Under the pieces are notes generated by a model. It did not search any database and was not told the origin of the DNA. It was given only the letters and a program-made list of their open reading frames with translations. A program made the position numbers and the translations under genes. A stretch of DNA of 49,322 nt from a virus, in IMG/VR virus record IMGVR_UViG_3300010885_028920, positions 1 to 49,322 of that record. One strand, 5' to 3'. Shown piece by piece: positions 34,737-43,029 of this stretch (position 1 is its first letter; every line of letters begins with the position of its first letter).

Positions 34737-36047
34737 TTAGTCTTCTGACCTACTAATTCCTAAACTTTTTAAGAAATCATCGAACTCATCATCACTCGGT
34801 AAATCTGAGTCTGGAGGTGTTGGTCCCTCGTCATCATATCCATAATCATCATCCTCATCGTCACCTTGCTCCTTGTTATAGACATATTCTTTGATCTCCT
34901 TAACCATTCTTTCAATGATTTGTTTACCAACAGGATCTTTACTATTAATCAATTTGGCAACACGGAAGAATTCTTCAGGTTCTAATTGAACAAATCTGTT
35001 AAAGATGTAGTTTTGAATCCATTTTGAATTATCTTCATACACTTCCATCGGAAACGCACCTTTCAATCTTTGCCATAAGACAGGACCAATACGAATTTGC
35101 CAAGCTTCATTTACCAAAGAATCGGTTTCACCCATTACAAGTTCTGCCTGTTCTGCACTACCTGTAAATCCTCTTGATCCCATCAATTCATAAGTTCCTT
35201 TAATCATCTCATGAATCAATACAGGAAAAAATGCAGCTCTTGCCTTAACGGTTGGGGGAGTTGTTTCAGGATCATATTCTTCAGTTCCCGCCATAGAACT
35301 ACCGCCACCACCTGCAGATGCCGCTTCCATCATCTGATCAGGAATTATCCAATATGTGGCATCTAAAATAGACATTAAAACGCCATATAAATTACTCAAA
35401 CGAGGATCAATCGCATCTAATTCAGGTGCTAATAATTCAAACATATAGTGACCCTTCTTAGACGCTCCTTGAATTAACGCGTTAATATAGTGTCTTTTTG
35501 CAACTTCGGCATCATATTGTTCAAACGCACTCATTAAATCTTCAATATCTTGTTCCGCTTGTTCGGGGTTTACACCAAATTGTTGTTGTATTTCTTCTTC
35601 AGATGGTTTTTCACCTACGCCTTGAATTCCTTCGTTAGATACTGATCCAAATGATACTAATTTCGCATCATATTGAACCTGATCTTCGGTAACACCCAAT
35701 TCTTCTCTAACAACTTTTTCAGCCAATCTTTCTAACTCGGCTTTATTAGATGATTCAATACTTGATAAGGTATTTACCGCACCATATACTGAACTCATCA
35801 ATGAGTTCAAATCGTTAGGCCCTATAGATGGTTTACCTAAATATCTTTGGATTTTTTCAACAACTTCCTTAAATCTTTCAGATGCTAATAATTCTTCAAA
35901 AGAAGATTGTTCGGTACCTGATGGAAATCCTGGACTTTTTGAAAAGGGGGTTTGACCGGATGCAAACTTTCTTTCAATTCCCGGATCCATTCTTGATGGA
36001 TCGTCACCATAATCAATTGCGTCTTCGTAAATTTTCTTTTTTGCCAT
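34737..36047 (-). CDS. hypothetical virion or assembly protein
   Basis: 436 residues. An acidic, helical protein with a Gly/Ser-rich linker (about 245) and a highly acidic C-terminal tail (DDEDDDYGYDDEG). No family recognised. ATG overlaps the upstream stop by one base, so it is coupled to the repeat-containing gene. It ends just before a terminator. A head or packaging function is inferred from position only. Confidence 0.55.
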   Translation of the reverse strand: MAKKKIYEDAIDYGDDPSRMDPGIERKFASGQTPFSKSPGFPSGTEQSSFEELLASERFKEVVEKIQRYLGKPSIGPNDLNSLMSSVYGAVNTLSSIESSNKAELERLAEKVVREELGVTEDQVQYDAKLVSFGSVSNEGIQGVGEKPSEEEIQQQFGVNPEQAEQDIEDLMSAFEQYDAEVAKRHYINALIQGASKKGHYMFELLAPELDAIDPRLSNLYGVLMSILDATYWIIPDQMMEAASAGGGGSSMAGTEEYDPETTPPTVKARAAFFPVLIHEMIKGTYELMGSRGFTGSAEQAELVMGETDSLVNEAWQIRIGPVLWQRLKGAFPMEVYEDNSKWIQNYIFNRFVQLEPEEFFRVAKLINSKDPVGKQIIERMVKEIKEYVYNKEQGDDEDDDYGYDDEGPTPPDSDLPSDDEFDDFLKSLGISRSED

Positions 36048-36934
36048 TACTTTCTATTTTTAAAAATGTTTTCATAAGATAAGAAATCAGGTAATTCTGA
36101 ATTTTCACCCTTAGCCTTAGGTCTTGGTTTAATACCGGGTTTTGGTGAAAAAGGATCTTTAGGATCATCCTTTGGTTTACTCGGAGTCTTAGTCTTTTCT
36201 CTTTCCTTTTCCTTAGTACCAGGATCTGATGCCTTAGGTCTTGGTTTAATACCAGGTTTTGGTGAAAAAGGATCTTTAGGATCATCCTTTGGTTTACTTG
36301 GAGTTTTAGTCTTTTCTCTTTCCTTTTCCTTAGTACCAGGATCTTGTTCTAAAATGTAATTCATAAAATCTTTTTTAGTCATTGAAGGCTTAATATGCTT
36401 ATCAACTAAAGCAAAGATAATACTTTCTACCAAACTTTCCTTAATATTTTTACCTTTTTTTGGACCACTCTTCAATGCAACTACACACTTTTCGTATGTT
36501 TTCATTTGACTATCAGACCATTTACTTCTTTCAGGTGTACCAAAAATATTACCAAATGTCTTAGTACAAATCGCGTAAGGGTTTAAACCTTGTTTCTTTC
36601 CTTCTTTCATCTCATTTTCAGTGGGCATTCCGTCACCATAATTATCGAAACCATCATCACTTGATGGGCCAACTTGTTTTGGGTCTTGAGTTCTCTCACC
36701 TTTTTCAAAATCCATAGAATCTTCCTCATCCGCCTCATAGACTTGGAATGTAACCCCTTGTCTCTTTAGGTTATCAATCTCTGTTTTGTTATTTCCTTTT
36801 ACCATCGTAACCGATTCTTTGTTTTCTTCTTTTGTCATCTTTTCATATAACAAATTCAAATTACGTTGTGACAGGTTATTTAAGGTCTTAAATGAAAAAC
36901 CTTCTTTCATTAACTTAATTATTTTTTTATCCAT
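36047..36934 (-). CDS. hypothetical protein with 39-residue tandem duplication
   Basis: 295 residues from ATG 36934. Helical N terminus, a central region with conserved-looking LNPYAICTKTFGNIFG and KTYEKCV (three Cys in all), then a Pro/Lys-rich C-terminal part made of two nearly identical 39-residue units that begin DPGTKEKEREKTKTPSKPK. The start overlaps the preceding gene by 8 nt. Function unknown; the repeated Pro/Lys linker suggests a flexible tether. Confidence 0.6.
   Translation of the reverse strand: MDKKIIKLMKEGFSFKTLNNLSQRNLNLLYEKMTKEENKESVTMVKGNNKTEIDNLKRQGVTFQVYEADEEDSMDFEKGERTQDPKQVGPSSDDGFDNYGDGMPTENEMKEGKKQGLNPYAICTKTFGNIFGTPERSKWSDSQMKTYEKCVVALKSGPKKGKNIKESLVESIIFALVDKHIKPSMTKKDFMNYILEQDPGTKEKEREKTKTPSKPKDDPKDPFSPKPGIKPRPKASDPGTKEKEREKTKTPSKPKDDPKDPFSPKPGIKPRPKAKGENSELPDFLSYENIFKNRK
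36114..36347 (-). repeat. two tandem 117-bp repeats
   Basis: Copies at 36114-36230 and 36231-36347 differ at only a few positions and stay in frame, encoding the duplicated 39-residue Pro/Lys-rich unit. The high identity indicates a recent duplication or ongoing homogenisation. Confidence 0.9.
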
Positions 36935-37322
36935 ACATCGTTTCTTTTTCAAACTCAAGGATTAAATCCCTTTCGTATAATTTATCTTTTATCGACTTCT
37001 CGTCTTCTCCAAACTTAAAAACCAAACGAACATTCTCATCACAAGATTCATCCGTTTCATATGCCAAACATATTATGTCCTCCATTGCATCAGATAAACT
37101 AAAAAACAAAGAGTTCTGAACTAACTCCAAGTCAACTTGTGTATTTTTCAAAACTCCAACTTTTTTTATGTTTTGAAGGTCGGGTGGTGACGGTGTTCCA
37201 TTTGCTGGTCTCTCATCCCATCCTTCACCCCAAACATCATATGTTTCACTAAATATAAATTCATACATCTTATCACCTTTGTAATTAGACCCAAGTCCAT
37301 TTACGTAGATTAAATGACTCAT
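36927..37322 (-). CDS. hypothetical protein
   Basis: 131 residues, acidic, mixed alpha/beta, starting MSHLIYVNGLGSNYKGDKMY and containing SETYDVWGEGWDERPANG. No domain recognised. It overlaps both neighbours by a few bases, so it is a coupled member of the head-associated minus-strand operon. Confidence 0.6.
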   Translation of the reverse strand: MSHLIYVNGLGSNYKGDKMYEFIFSETYDVWGEGWDERPANGTPSPPDLQNIKKVGVLKNTQVDLELVQNSLFFSLSDAMEDIICLAYETDESCDENVRLVFKFGEDEKSIKDKLYERDLILEFEKETMYG

Positions 37323-38518
37323 GAAATTATACCTTTATTTGTTATTTTATAATTTTCAGTACCTGATTCAAATACTAAACTTCCTTTATTTGTTTTTCCT
37401 ATAAATTTATATTTAGGATTATCTTCCGCAAATTTCTTAGCAACAATTTCTTGTTCATAGGTTTCAGAAAGTCTATCAATTTCAGAGAACTTTGATTTTT
37501 TGACATGATTCTCACGAATAATTTTATTTTTCTTCAAGACTTTGTCAATCTTATCTTCCTTGAAGTATCTTGATAGTACTTGGTCAACTGATGATTCGGT
37601 GAACAATTCATCTAAAACTTTATCAATTCCATAATTCTCTACAGGTTCGGTAGGTTCTTCAATACCCATATCATCACCCATATCAGGTTCAGCCATCATC
37701 TCGTCTCCCATTTCAACACCTTCAAATTCAAACTTAGATACGATATCGTCTTTGTCATCTTCTTCCAATTTTGACAAATCCAATGCTGAAATGATTGAAT
37801 TTAAAACATATTTAATTTGTTGTGAATCCAATGGTTCAGAAGATTCTAAAGTTCTCAACTTTTGACCTAATTTACCAACTAATTTTTGAATTTGTCGGTA
37901 TGAAACTTCTTCATCACCCATATCAGGTTCTGACATCATATCATCTTCCATACCACCCATGTCAGGTTCTGACATCATATCATCTTCCATACCACCCATG
38001 TCAGGTTCTGACATCATATCATCTTCCATACCACCCATATCAGGTTCAGGCATAGTTTCACCTTCCATACCACCCATATCAGGTGCTGGTGTAGGTAATT
38101 CCTCAGCTGGTGTTGGTGCTGCGGGTAACTCCAATTTTGGTTTTGGTGTTTTTAATATAAATTTTTTCTGTTCACCCAACAAAGGAGTTTCACCATCAAA
38201 ACCAGCCAATCTATTACTTTCTTTAATAATTAAATTAAGTTTTTTCATAGCCTGTGAATAAGAACGGAAATATGTTCTATTTTTCATTGGTTCTAAATAA
38301 TCAACCGATTCGTTAATTTCTTGTTTGATTACATATCCTAGTTTTTCTTTAACAATATCATATTTAACACCATCAACAGATCTAAAAGAAAAAGCATCTT
38401 TTGAAGTTTCATTTACAGGTTGTGGGATGTTCTCGTTGTATTTCGCAATCTCCAACATTCTGTTGATTTTTTCCATACCTTGTAATTTCTCACTACCGAT
38501 TGGTTTTAATTTACTCAT
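37319..38518 (-). CDS. hypothetical acidic Met/Asp-repeat protein
   Basis: 399 residues. N-terminal helical domain (1-120), Pro/Ala linker, then four to five 13-residue repeats around PDMGGMEDDMMSE, a further helical region and a C-terminal basic domain (KKSKFSEIDRLSE; KYKFIGKTNKGSLVF). The acidic Met-rich repeat resembles that in the scaffold gene. No family recognised; possibly another prohead core component. Confidence 0.55.
   Translation of the reverse strand: MSKLKPIGSEKLQGMEKINRMLEIAKYNENIPQPVNETSKDAFSFRSVDGVKYDIVKEKLGYVIKQEINESVDYLEPMKNRTYFRSYSQAMKKLNLIIKESNRLAGFDGETPLLGEQKKFILKTPKPKLELPAAPTPAEELPTPAPDMGGMEGETMPEPDMGGMEDDMMSEPDMGGMEDDMMSEPDMGGMEDDMMSEPDMGDEEVSYRQIQKLVGKLGQKLRTLESSEPLDSQQIKYVLNSIISALDLSKLEEDDKDDIVSKFEFEGVEMGDEMMAEPDMGDDMGIEEPTEPVENYGIDKVLDELFTESSVDQVLSRYFKEDKIDKVLKKNKIIRENHVKKSKFSEIDRLSETYEQEIVAKKFAEDNPKYKFIGKTNKGSLVFESGTENYKITNKGIIS
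37917..38111 (-). repeat. 39-bp in-frame tandem repeats
   Basis: Units start at 37917, 37956, 37995, 38034 and 38073, exactly 39 bp apart. The first three are almost identical, the later ones diverged. They encode the PDMGGMEDDMMSE repeats. Confidence 0.9.
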
Positions 38519-38534
38519 ATCTTATAATATTTAA

Positions 38535-38720
38535 TTAACTATTTAGTCCGTTACCACTACCGATTAACACAGCATTTCCTTGTGTAACTATATCACCCTG
38601 TGTATTTTTATAAATAGGTCTTGGTGTTCCACCAGCAACGTTTGCTGATGTTGATCCACTCCAAACACCAGTATCATATAATGTCCCGTTTGGATAAGTA
38701 GAAGCCGTAAGTGTTGCCAT
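38535..38720 (-). CDS. small Gly/Thr/Ser-rich hypothetical protein
   Basis: 61 residues (MATLTASTYPNGTLYDTGVW then SGSTSANVAGG), predicted beta and without charged helices. Such composition suggests a small surface or decoration protein, but no family is recognised. It has its own promoter-like element upstream and lies 16 nt before the repeat-protein gene. Confidence 0.55.
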   Translation of the reverse strand: MATLTASTYPNGTLYDTGVWSGSTSANVAGGTPRPIYKNTQGDIVTQGNAVLIGSGNGLNS

Positions 38721-38721
38721 A

Positions 38722-38744
38722 ACTATTTTTTATAAATAAATAGT
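38722..38744 (-). promoter_or_regulatory. variant late motif inside an AT-rich inverted repeat
   Basis: ACTATTT (38722-38728) and AAATAGT (38738-38744) form a 7-bp inverted repeat directly before the ATG at 38720. CTATTTAT and TTATTTAT variants of the motif lie in it (38732-38744). Confidence 0.35.
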
Positions 38745-38766
38745 ACGTAACTTAATAAAATTTTAA

Positions 38767-39519
38767 TTATTCTTTACTTTCTATCGTTTCTTTTTCAACC
38801 GACAACTTTTTGGTTTCCAATTCAGTTGGTAAATTAATTAATTTTTCTAAATATCCACGTCTTCTTAAGAACTTATATACCAAATTTTCCAATGACATCT
38901 CATCTTTTTCAAGACCCGCTTTCCTATAATTTTTAAGCTGGTCTTTTAGTTTTGAAATTAAATCCTTTGCTTTGTCCAAAGGTAGAGATTTTATATTTTT
39001 CTCTAAAGTATCAATTTTGTCCATCCAATGTTTTGACTTTGTAATTAATTCTACCTCATCCACTTCAACATTCAATGATTGTGGTTTTACCAACCATTTA
39101 TCATACATTAAAGAATAAACACCACCTGAAGTGTGTTTTTCATTAATGTCTTGAACATAAACCTCAACAGGATAGTTTTTAATTTTAATATCGTGTTTTA
39201 GGTTATATAATAATTTTTTAGAATCAAATAAGTTATTTAATACCTCGTGTTCTGTTTTTTTGAATTGATCAAAATCAACCAATAAATGTAAATCAAAATC
39301 TGAATACTCACTCCAATTATAATTGGCTAATGATCCTGTTAAGATTACGTCGTCCATCATAAAATCAACTTTAATCGTATCATAAAATGAACTGGCAACT
39401 TTCAATAACCCCTCCCTAACATCAGGTTTCATCTCATATTCACCTTTAACTTTTTTCCATATTTTTGGATTAAGGGTTTCTTGAGGTTTGAACGATTTTG
39501 CTATATTTGTATTATCCAT
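38767..39519 (-). CDS. predicted nucleotidyltransferase (Pol beta superfamily)
   Basis: 250 residues. GSLANYNWSEYSDFDLHLLV (about 62-81) is the G-S-x10-D-x-D signature of the Pol beta-like nucleotidyltransferase fold, with a third acidic residue likely in PVEVYVQD. The C-terminal 90 residues form helices. Related proteins are common in large phages, but the substrate (tRNA, protein or small molecule) is unknown. The ATATTTAT motif is 5 nt before the ATG. Confidence 0.7.
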   Translation of the reverse strand: MDNTNIAKSFKPQETLNPKIWKKVKGEYEMKPDVREGLLKVASSFYDTIKVDFMMDDVILTGSLANYNWSEYSDFDLHLLVDFDQFKKTEHEVLNNLFDSKKLLYNLKHDIKIKNYPVEVYVQDINEKHTSGGVYSLMYDKWLVKPQSLNVEVDEVELITKSKHWMDKIDTLEKNIKSLPLDKAKDLISKLKDQLKNYRKAGLEKDEMSLENLVYKFLRRRGYLEKLINLPTELETKKLSVEKETIESKE

Positions 39520-39523
39520 AATG

Positions 39524-39531
39524 ATAAATAT
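39524..39531 (-). promoter_or_regulatory. ATATTTAT motif (candidate late promoter)
   Basis: Minus strand GGTATATTTATCATTATG, a few nt before the nucleotidyltransferase ATG. Confidence 0.5.
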
Positions 39532-39538
39532 ACCATCA

Positions 39539-39781
39539 TTAAATCTTTGTGTATTTGTATTTTTTTGCGATTTCAGAATTGAAGTATTTTCCTTGAGATT
39601 CTGATAGTTTGAATCTTGCTATAGATGCGTGAGGAACGTCTTCGTATTTATATTTCGTCCCGTTCTTAAACTCAATTATGAACTCTTTAGTTGCGGTATC
39701 ATATTCCGTCTTATCAATGTTAGATGATTCCACTTCATATAGAATCTTGGTACCATCAATCGTCTGTTTTTTTATTCCCAT
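39539..39781 (-). CDS. KTSC-domain protein
   Basis: 80 residues from ATG 39781 (a TTG 27 nt further up is less likely). SSNIDKTEYDTATKEFIIEF followed by NGTKYKYEDVP and SQGKYFNSEI is the KTSC domain, a small beta domain found in bacteria and phages, often with RNA-related or unknown roles. The start lies 26 nt inside the upstream gene. Confidence 0.8.
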   Translation of the reverse strand: MGIKKQTIDGTKILYEVESSNIDKTEYDTATKEFIIEFKNGTKYKYEDVPHASIARFKLSESQGKYFNSEIAKKYKYTKI

Positions 39782-40025
39782 GTCTAATTTGTTTGTATTT
39801 ATATTCAAGATAAGCTAATGCGTCTTCTATATCAATATCTAATCCATATCTAGTTGCGGTATTCAATAACTTTTTTACCAAAAATAAATAATATTCCTTT
39901 TCTAATTTTTCAGGATTAGGCGTATCAAGATGTAATCTTTGTTTTAAAACTTTATCCGTAATAGGTAGAACATCAAATAACTTTTGCCAAACACCTCGTT
40001 TATTTTTTTCTTTATCATCATTCAT
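39756..40025 (-). CDS. hypothetical protein
   Basis: 89 residues from ATG 40025. Charged and helical (PEKLEKEYYLFLVKKLLNTA; IEDALAYLEYKYKQIRHGN). No family recognised. It is divergent from the ClpC-like gene, with only 67 nt between the start codons that hold promoters for both directions. Confidence 0.6.
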   Translation of the reverse strand: MNDDKEKNKRGVWQKLFDVLPITDKVLKQRLHLDTPNPEKLEKEYYLFLVKKLLNTATRYGLDIDIEDALAYLEYKYKQIRHGNKKTDD

Positions 40026-40029
40026 AAAA

Positions 40030-40037
40030 ATAAATAC
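40030..40037 (-). promoter_or_regulatory. variant motif GTATTTAT
   Basis: Minus strand TTGTATTTATTTTTATG, 4 nt before the ATG at 40025. Confidence 0.35.
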
Positions 40038-40045
40038 AAGTACTA

Positions 40046-40076
40046 TTGGATAATTCAAAACGATGAATTACCTTTG
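40046..40076 (+). promoter_or_regulatory. Bacteroidota-type housekeeping promoter of clpC-like gene
   Basis: TTG (40046-40048), 20-nt spacer, TACCTTTG (40069-40076), then 16 nt to ATG 40093. An upstream in-frame ATG at 40063 lies within the promoter, so it is not the start. Confidence 0.75.
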
Positions 40077-40092
40077 TAAAAAATTCTTTTAT

Positions 40093-42114
40093 ATGACAGA
40101 ACATTTTGATGAAAACGATGGATTAGGAAAATCCAAATCAAAACAAACATCCGCATCTGAAACACCAGTGTTGGATAATTTTAGTAAAGATTTGATGAAA
40201 CTTGCATCGGAAGGAAAGTTAGATCCTGTGATCGGACGTGAGAGAGAAATTGATAGGATTGCTCAAATCTTATCAAGGAGAAAAAAGAACAACCCTATCA
40301 TTATTGGTGAACCAGGTTGTGGAAAAACCGCAATCGTTGAAGGTCTTGCAATGAAGATTTTTAAGGGTGAATGTCCGAGAAGTTTGTTAGACAAACGAAT
40401 TGTTCTTTTGGATTTAACATCAATTGTTGCAGGAACAAAATACCGAGGACAATTTGAAGAACGATTAAAAGTTATTTTGGAGGAAATCACCAATAACAAA
40501 AACATTGTAGTATTCATTGACGAAATTCATACATTAGTTGGTGCGGGAAACTCATCAGGATCTATGGACGCATCCAACATTTTCAAACCCGCACTCGCAA
40601 GAGGTGAATTACAATGTATTGGTGCAACAACATTGGATGAATACCGAACAAACTTTGAAAAGGATGGGGCGTTGGAAAGAAGATTTCAAAAGATTGTGGT
40701 AGATGCACCAAACAAAGATCAGACGTTAGAGATTCTAAAACAATCAAAGGACAAATATGAAGATTATCACAAGGTAATTTATTCAGATGAAATTTTGAAC
40801 TTGTGTGTAAATCTTGCGGATCGTTACATTACCGATCGTGAGTTTCCTGATAAAGCATTTGACATTCTTGATGAAGTGGGTGCAAAAAGTCAGATTGAAA
40901 TTAAGATGCCCGAAGCAATTGAAAAACTCAAAGACCAAGCCGTCGAAATCAAGAGATTAAAACAAAATGTTGTTAAACAACAAGATTATGAACAAGCGGC
41001 AGAACTTAGAGACCGAGAAAGAAAGATCATTTCCAAATTAGATGAAGAGAAGAAAAAATTTGAAGGTGAAATGAATTTACACAAGAAGGTTATCATCCCT
41101 GAACTTGTTTTGGAAGTTGTTTCCAATATGACCAAGATTCCGGTAAATAAACTTAACTTGGATGACAAGAATTCATTATTGAGTTTGGAAACCGATTTGT
41201 CTCAATCAGTTATTGGACAATCTGAGGCTGTTACCAAAATTGCAAAAGCAATTAGAAGAAATCGTCTTGGAATTAAAGACCCAAATCGTCCGATTGGATC
41301 ATTTATCTTCTTAGGTTCTACCGGTGTCGGAAAAACCCACTTAGCCAAACAATTGGCAAGACAGGTATTTGGATCACCTGACGCATTGATTAGAATCGAT
41401 ATGTCAGAATATCAAGAAAAACACACCATCTCAAAACTAATAGGTTCTCCTCCTGGTTATGTTGGACACGATGAAGGTGGTCAATTAACTGAACAAGTTA
41501 AAAATAAACCATATTCTGTAATCTTATTTGATGAAGTAGAAAAGGCAAATAAAGAAATCTTTAATACCTTACTTCAGATGTTAGATGAAGGACATTTGAC
41601 AGATAGTCTTGGAAGAAAGATCAATTTCAAAAATACATTGATCATTATGACAACCAATCTCGGAGCGAAGAAAGTACAAGAATTTGGAACAGGTATCGGT
41701 TTCTCAACCTCAACCTCAAGTAAATCAATGATTGATGAGAGAAAGAAAGATATCATCACCAAAGAACTTAAAAACTTCTTCTCACCTGAGTTCTTAAACC
41801 GAGTTGATGAAATGGTTGTCTTTAATTCTTTGAATCACGAAGATATTGTTAAAATTGTTGATGTTGAAATGAATAAATTGATTTCACGTCTTTTGGAGAT
41901 GAAATACAAATTCACATACGACACGTCAATCGTTGAGCATATCTCAAAAGTTGGTTACGATGAACAATACGGAGCAAGACCTCTAAAGAGAGCAATCCAA
42001 GATGAGATTGAAGACCTAATCTCAGAAGAAGTTTTGAAAGGTTCCGTCAAGGAGAATTCCAAATACAAACTAACCATCAAAGATGATCGGGTAACAATAA
42101 CAAAAGGACGATAA
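40093..42114 (+). CDS. ClpC-like Hsp100 unfoldase lacking the N domain
   Basis: 673 residues with two AAA+ modules. D1: Walker A GEPGCGKT (72-79), Walker B VVFIDEIHT (about 139). A UVR-like segment QQDYEQAAELRDRE (about 296-309) lies between modules, typical of ClpC. D2: GSTGVGKT (408-415), ILFDEVEKA (about 477), sensor-2 region YGARPLKRAIQ. The tripeptide IGF (about 534), in the ClpP-docking loop position, is present, so it could feed host ClpP. The usual N-terminal repeat domain (about 140 residues, adaptor binding) is missing; residues 1-45 are short and charged. No clpP is in the window. Host-type promoter and terminator make it a single-gene unit. Confidence 0.9.
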   Translation: MTEHFDENDGLGKSKSKQTSASETPVLDNFSKDLMKLASEGKLDPVIGREREIDRIAQILSRRKKNNPIIIGEPGCGKTAIVEGLAMKIFKGECPRSLLDKRIVLLDLTSIVAGTKYRGQFEERLKVILEEITNNKNIVVFIDEIHTLVGAGNSSGSMDASNIFKPALARGELQCIGATTLDEYRTNFEKDGALERRFQKIVVDAPNKDQTLEILKQSKDKYEDYHKVIYSDEILNLCVNLADRYITDREFPDKAFDILDEVGAKSQIEIKMPEAIEKLKDQAVEIKRLKQNVVKQQDYEQAAELRDRERKIISKLDEEKKKFEGEMNLHKKVIIPELVLEVVSNMTKIPVNKLNLDDKNSLLSLETDLSQSVIGQSEAVTKIAKAIRRNRLGIKDPNRPIGSFIFLGSTGVGKTHLAKQLARQVFGSPDALIRIDMSEYQEKHTISKLIGSPPGYVGHDEGGQLTEQVKNKPYSVILFDEVEKANKEIFNTLLQMLDEGHLTDSLGRKINFKNTLIIMTTNLGAKKVQEFGTGIGFSTSTSSKSMIDERKKDIITKELKNFFSPEFLNRVDEMVVFNSLNHEDIVKIVDVEMNKLISRLLEMKYKFTYDTSIVEHISKVGYDEQYGARPLKRAIQDEIEDLISEEVLKGSVKENSKYKLTIKDDRVTITKGR

Positions 42115-42118
42115 CAAA

Positions 42119-42145
42119 AAAAGGGGGTGAAAACCCCCTTTTTAT
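42119..42145. terminator. bidirectional hairpin terminator
   Basis: AAGGGGGT (42121-42128), GAAA, ACCCCCTT (42133-42140) with A and T runs outside. Serves the convergent clpC-like and peptidase genes. Confidence 0.9.
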
Positions 42146-42152
42146 TTTTTAA

Positions 42153-42980
42153 TCAATATGGAAACGAATAATTCGGTTTCTTATAAACATATTCGTGTTT
42201 CCTATACCCCAACTCCTGAATTAACTCAGATGCGGTGTGGATTGATCTTTGTAGGTCTTCTACAATAACATACTCTTGTGGTGTGTGGTAGTCGTAATAA
42301 CCCGCAGCAATATTAACACAAGAGAAATCAAACTTCATTTTCAATTGTGATACATCGGTGTAAGGATGAATCATATACTGGTAATATGAAAAATTCTTTT
42401 CCAATACACGATCCAAAACTTCAAAGAATTCTGATTCACGATTAAACAAACGAACACCAGAACAAACCTCAGTAATCATCCAATTTTCAGGACCATCAAA
42501 TTGAATTGCGTAAGCAACATCTTCAAAAAAAGTAGGATCAGCATCTCTTGACCCGATACACCCAATTTCCTCAGTTACAAAAAACGCAGCTTTAACGTGT
42601 GGTTCATTCAACAACATTTGCATACATCCAAAGATCCCACATTTATCATCACCACCAATACCACTCGGTGTCGTTAAGGTCTCATCAGTATATCCTTTCA
42701 ATGCGAACTTTCTTGTTTCATCTGCATCAAATAACATTTCTTCATTTACAAAAATTGGTTGGATTTTGTGTACTGTGTCAGTGTGAGCAACAACACAAGG
42801 ATATGGTTTGTCTTCATACCCATCACTTGTCTTGGTTGCATAAATATTGAATAAACGATCCACATAAAATGGAATATGGTTCTCATTCAACCAGTTGGTG
42901 ATAAACTTTACCATCTGACCCTCCTCACGATAGTGACTTGGAACTGATAACAAAGATTTTAATAACTCTAAATTGTTCAT
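42153..42980 (-). CDS. M20/peptidase T-like zinc aminopeptidase
   Basis: 275 residues from ATG 42980, which follows a host-type promoter. Metal ligands in order: VAHTDTV (His about 65), GGDDKCG (Asp), TEEIGCIGSRD (catalytic Glu then Glu ligand), FDGPENW and YYDYHTPQEYV (His near the C terminus), the pattern of co-catalytic M20 peptidases such as peptidase T, which cut short peptides. It is shorter than the usual 400 residues, probably lacking the lid or dimerisation domain. Such genes are rare in phages. Adjacent to ClpC-like and tmRNA genes, it could finish degradation of peptides (inference). Confidence 0.8.
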   Translation of the reverse strand: MNNLELLKSLLSVPSHYREEGQMVKFITNWLNENHIPFYVDRLFNIYATKTSDGYEDKPYPCVVAHTDTVHKIQPIFVNEEMLFDADETRKFALKGYTDETLTTPSGIGGDDKCGIFGCMQMLLNEPHVKAAFFVTEEIGCIGSRDADPTFFEDVAYAIQFDGPENWMITEVCSGVRLFNRESEFFEVLDRVLEKNFSYYQYMIHPYTDVSQLKMKFDFSCVNIAAGYYDYHTPQEYVIVEDLQRSIHTASELIQELGYRKHEYVYKKPNYSFPY

Positions 42981-42996
42981 ATAAATTTGTTTTGCA

Positions 42997-43028
42997 CAAA
43001 GATAGTACAAAACTTTTTAATATCCAAA
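42997..43028 (-). promoter_or_regulatory. Bacteroidota-type housekeeping promoter of the peptidase gene
   Basis: On the minus strand TTTG (43028-43025), 20-nt spacer, TATCTTTG (43004-42997), 16 nt before ATG 42980. Confidence 0.75.
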
Positions 43029-43029
43029 C

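Noticed and set aside
36114-36347. Possible insertion element or assembly duplication
   Set aside because: The copies stay in frame and encode clean protein repeats; no transposase or flanking target duplication. An assembly artefact remains testable by reads.
37917-38111. Regularly spaced repeats that could suggest a CRISPR array
   Set aside because: Units are contiguous without unique spacers and are in frame within a coding gene.
40063-40092. Upstream in-frame ATG for the ClpC-like gene
   Set aside because: It lies inside the TTG-N20-TACCTTTG promoter, so transcription would start after it.
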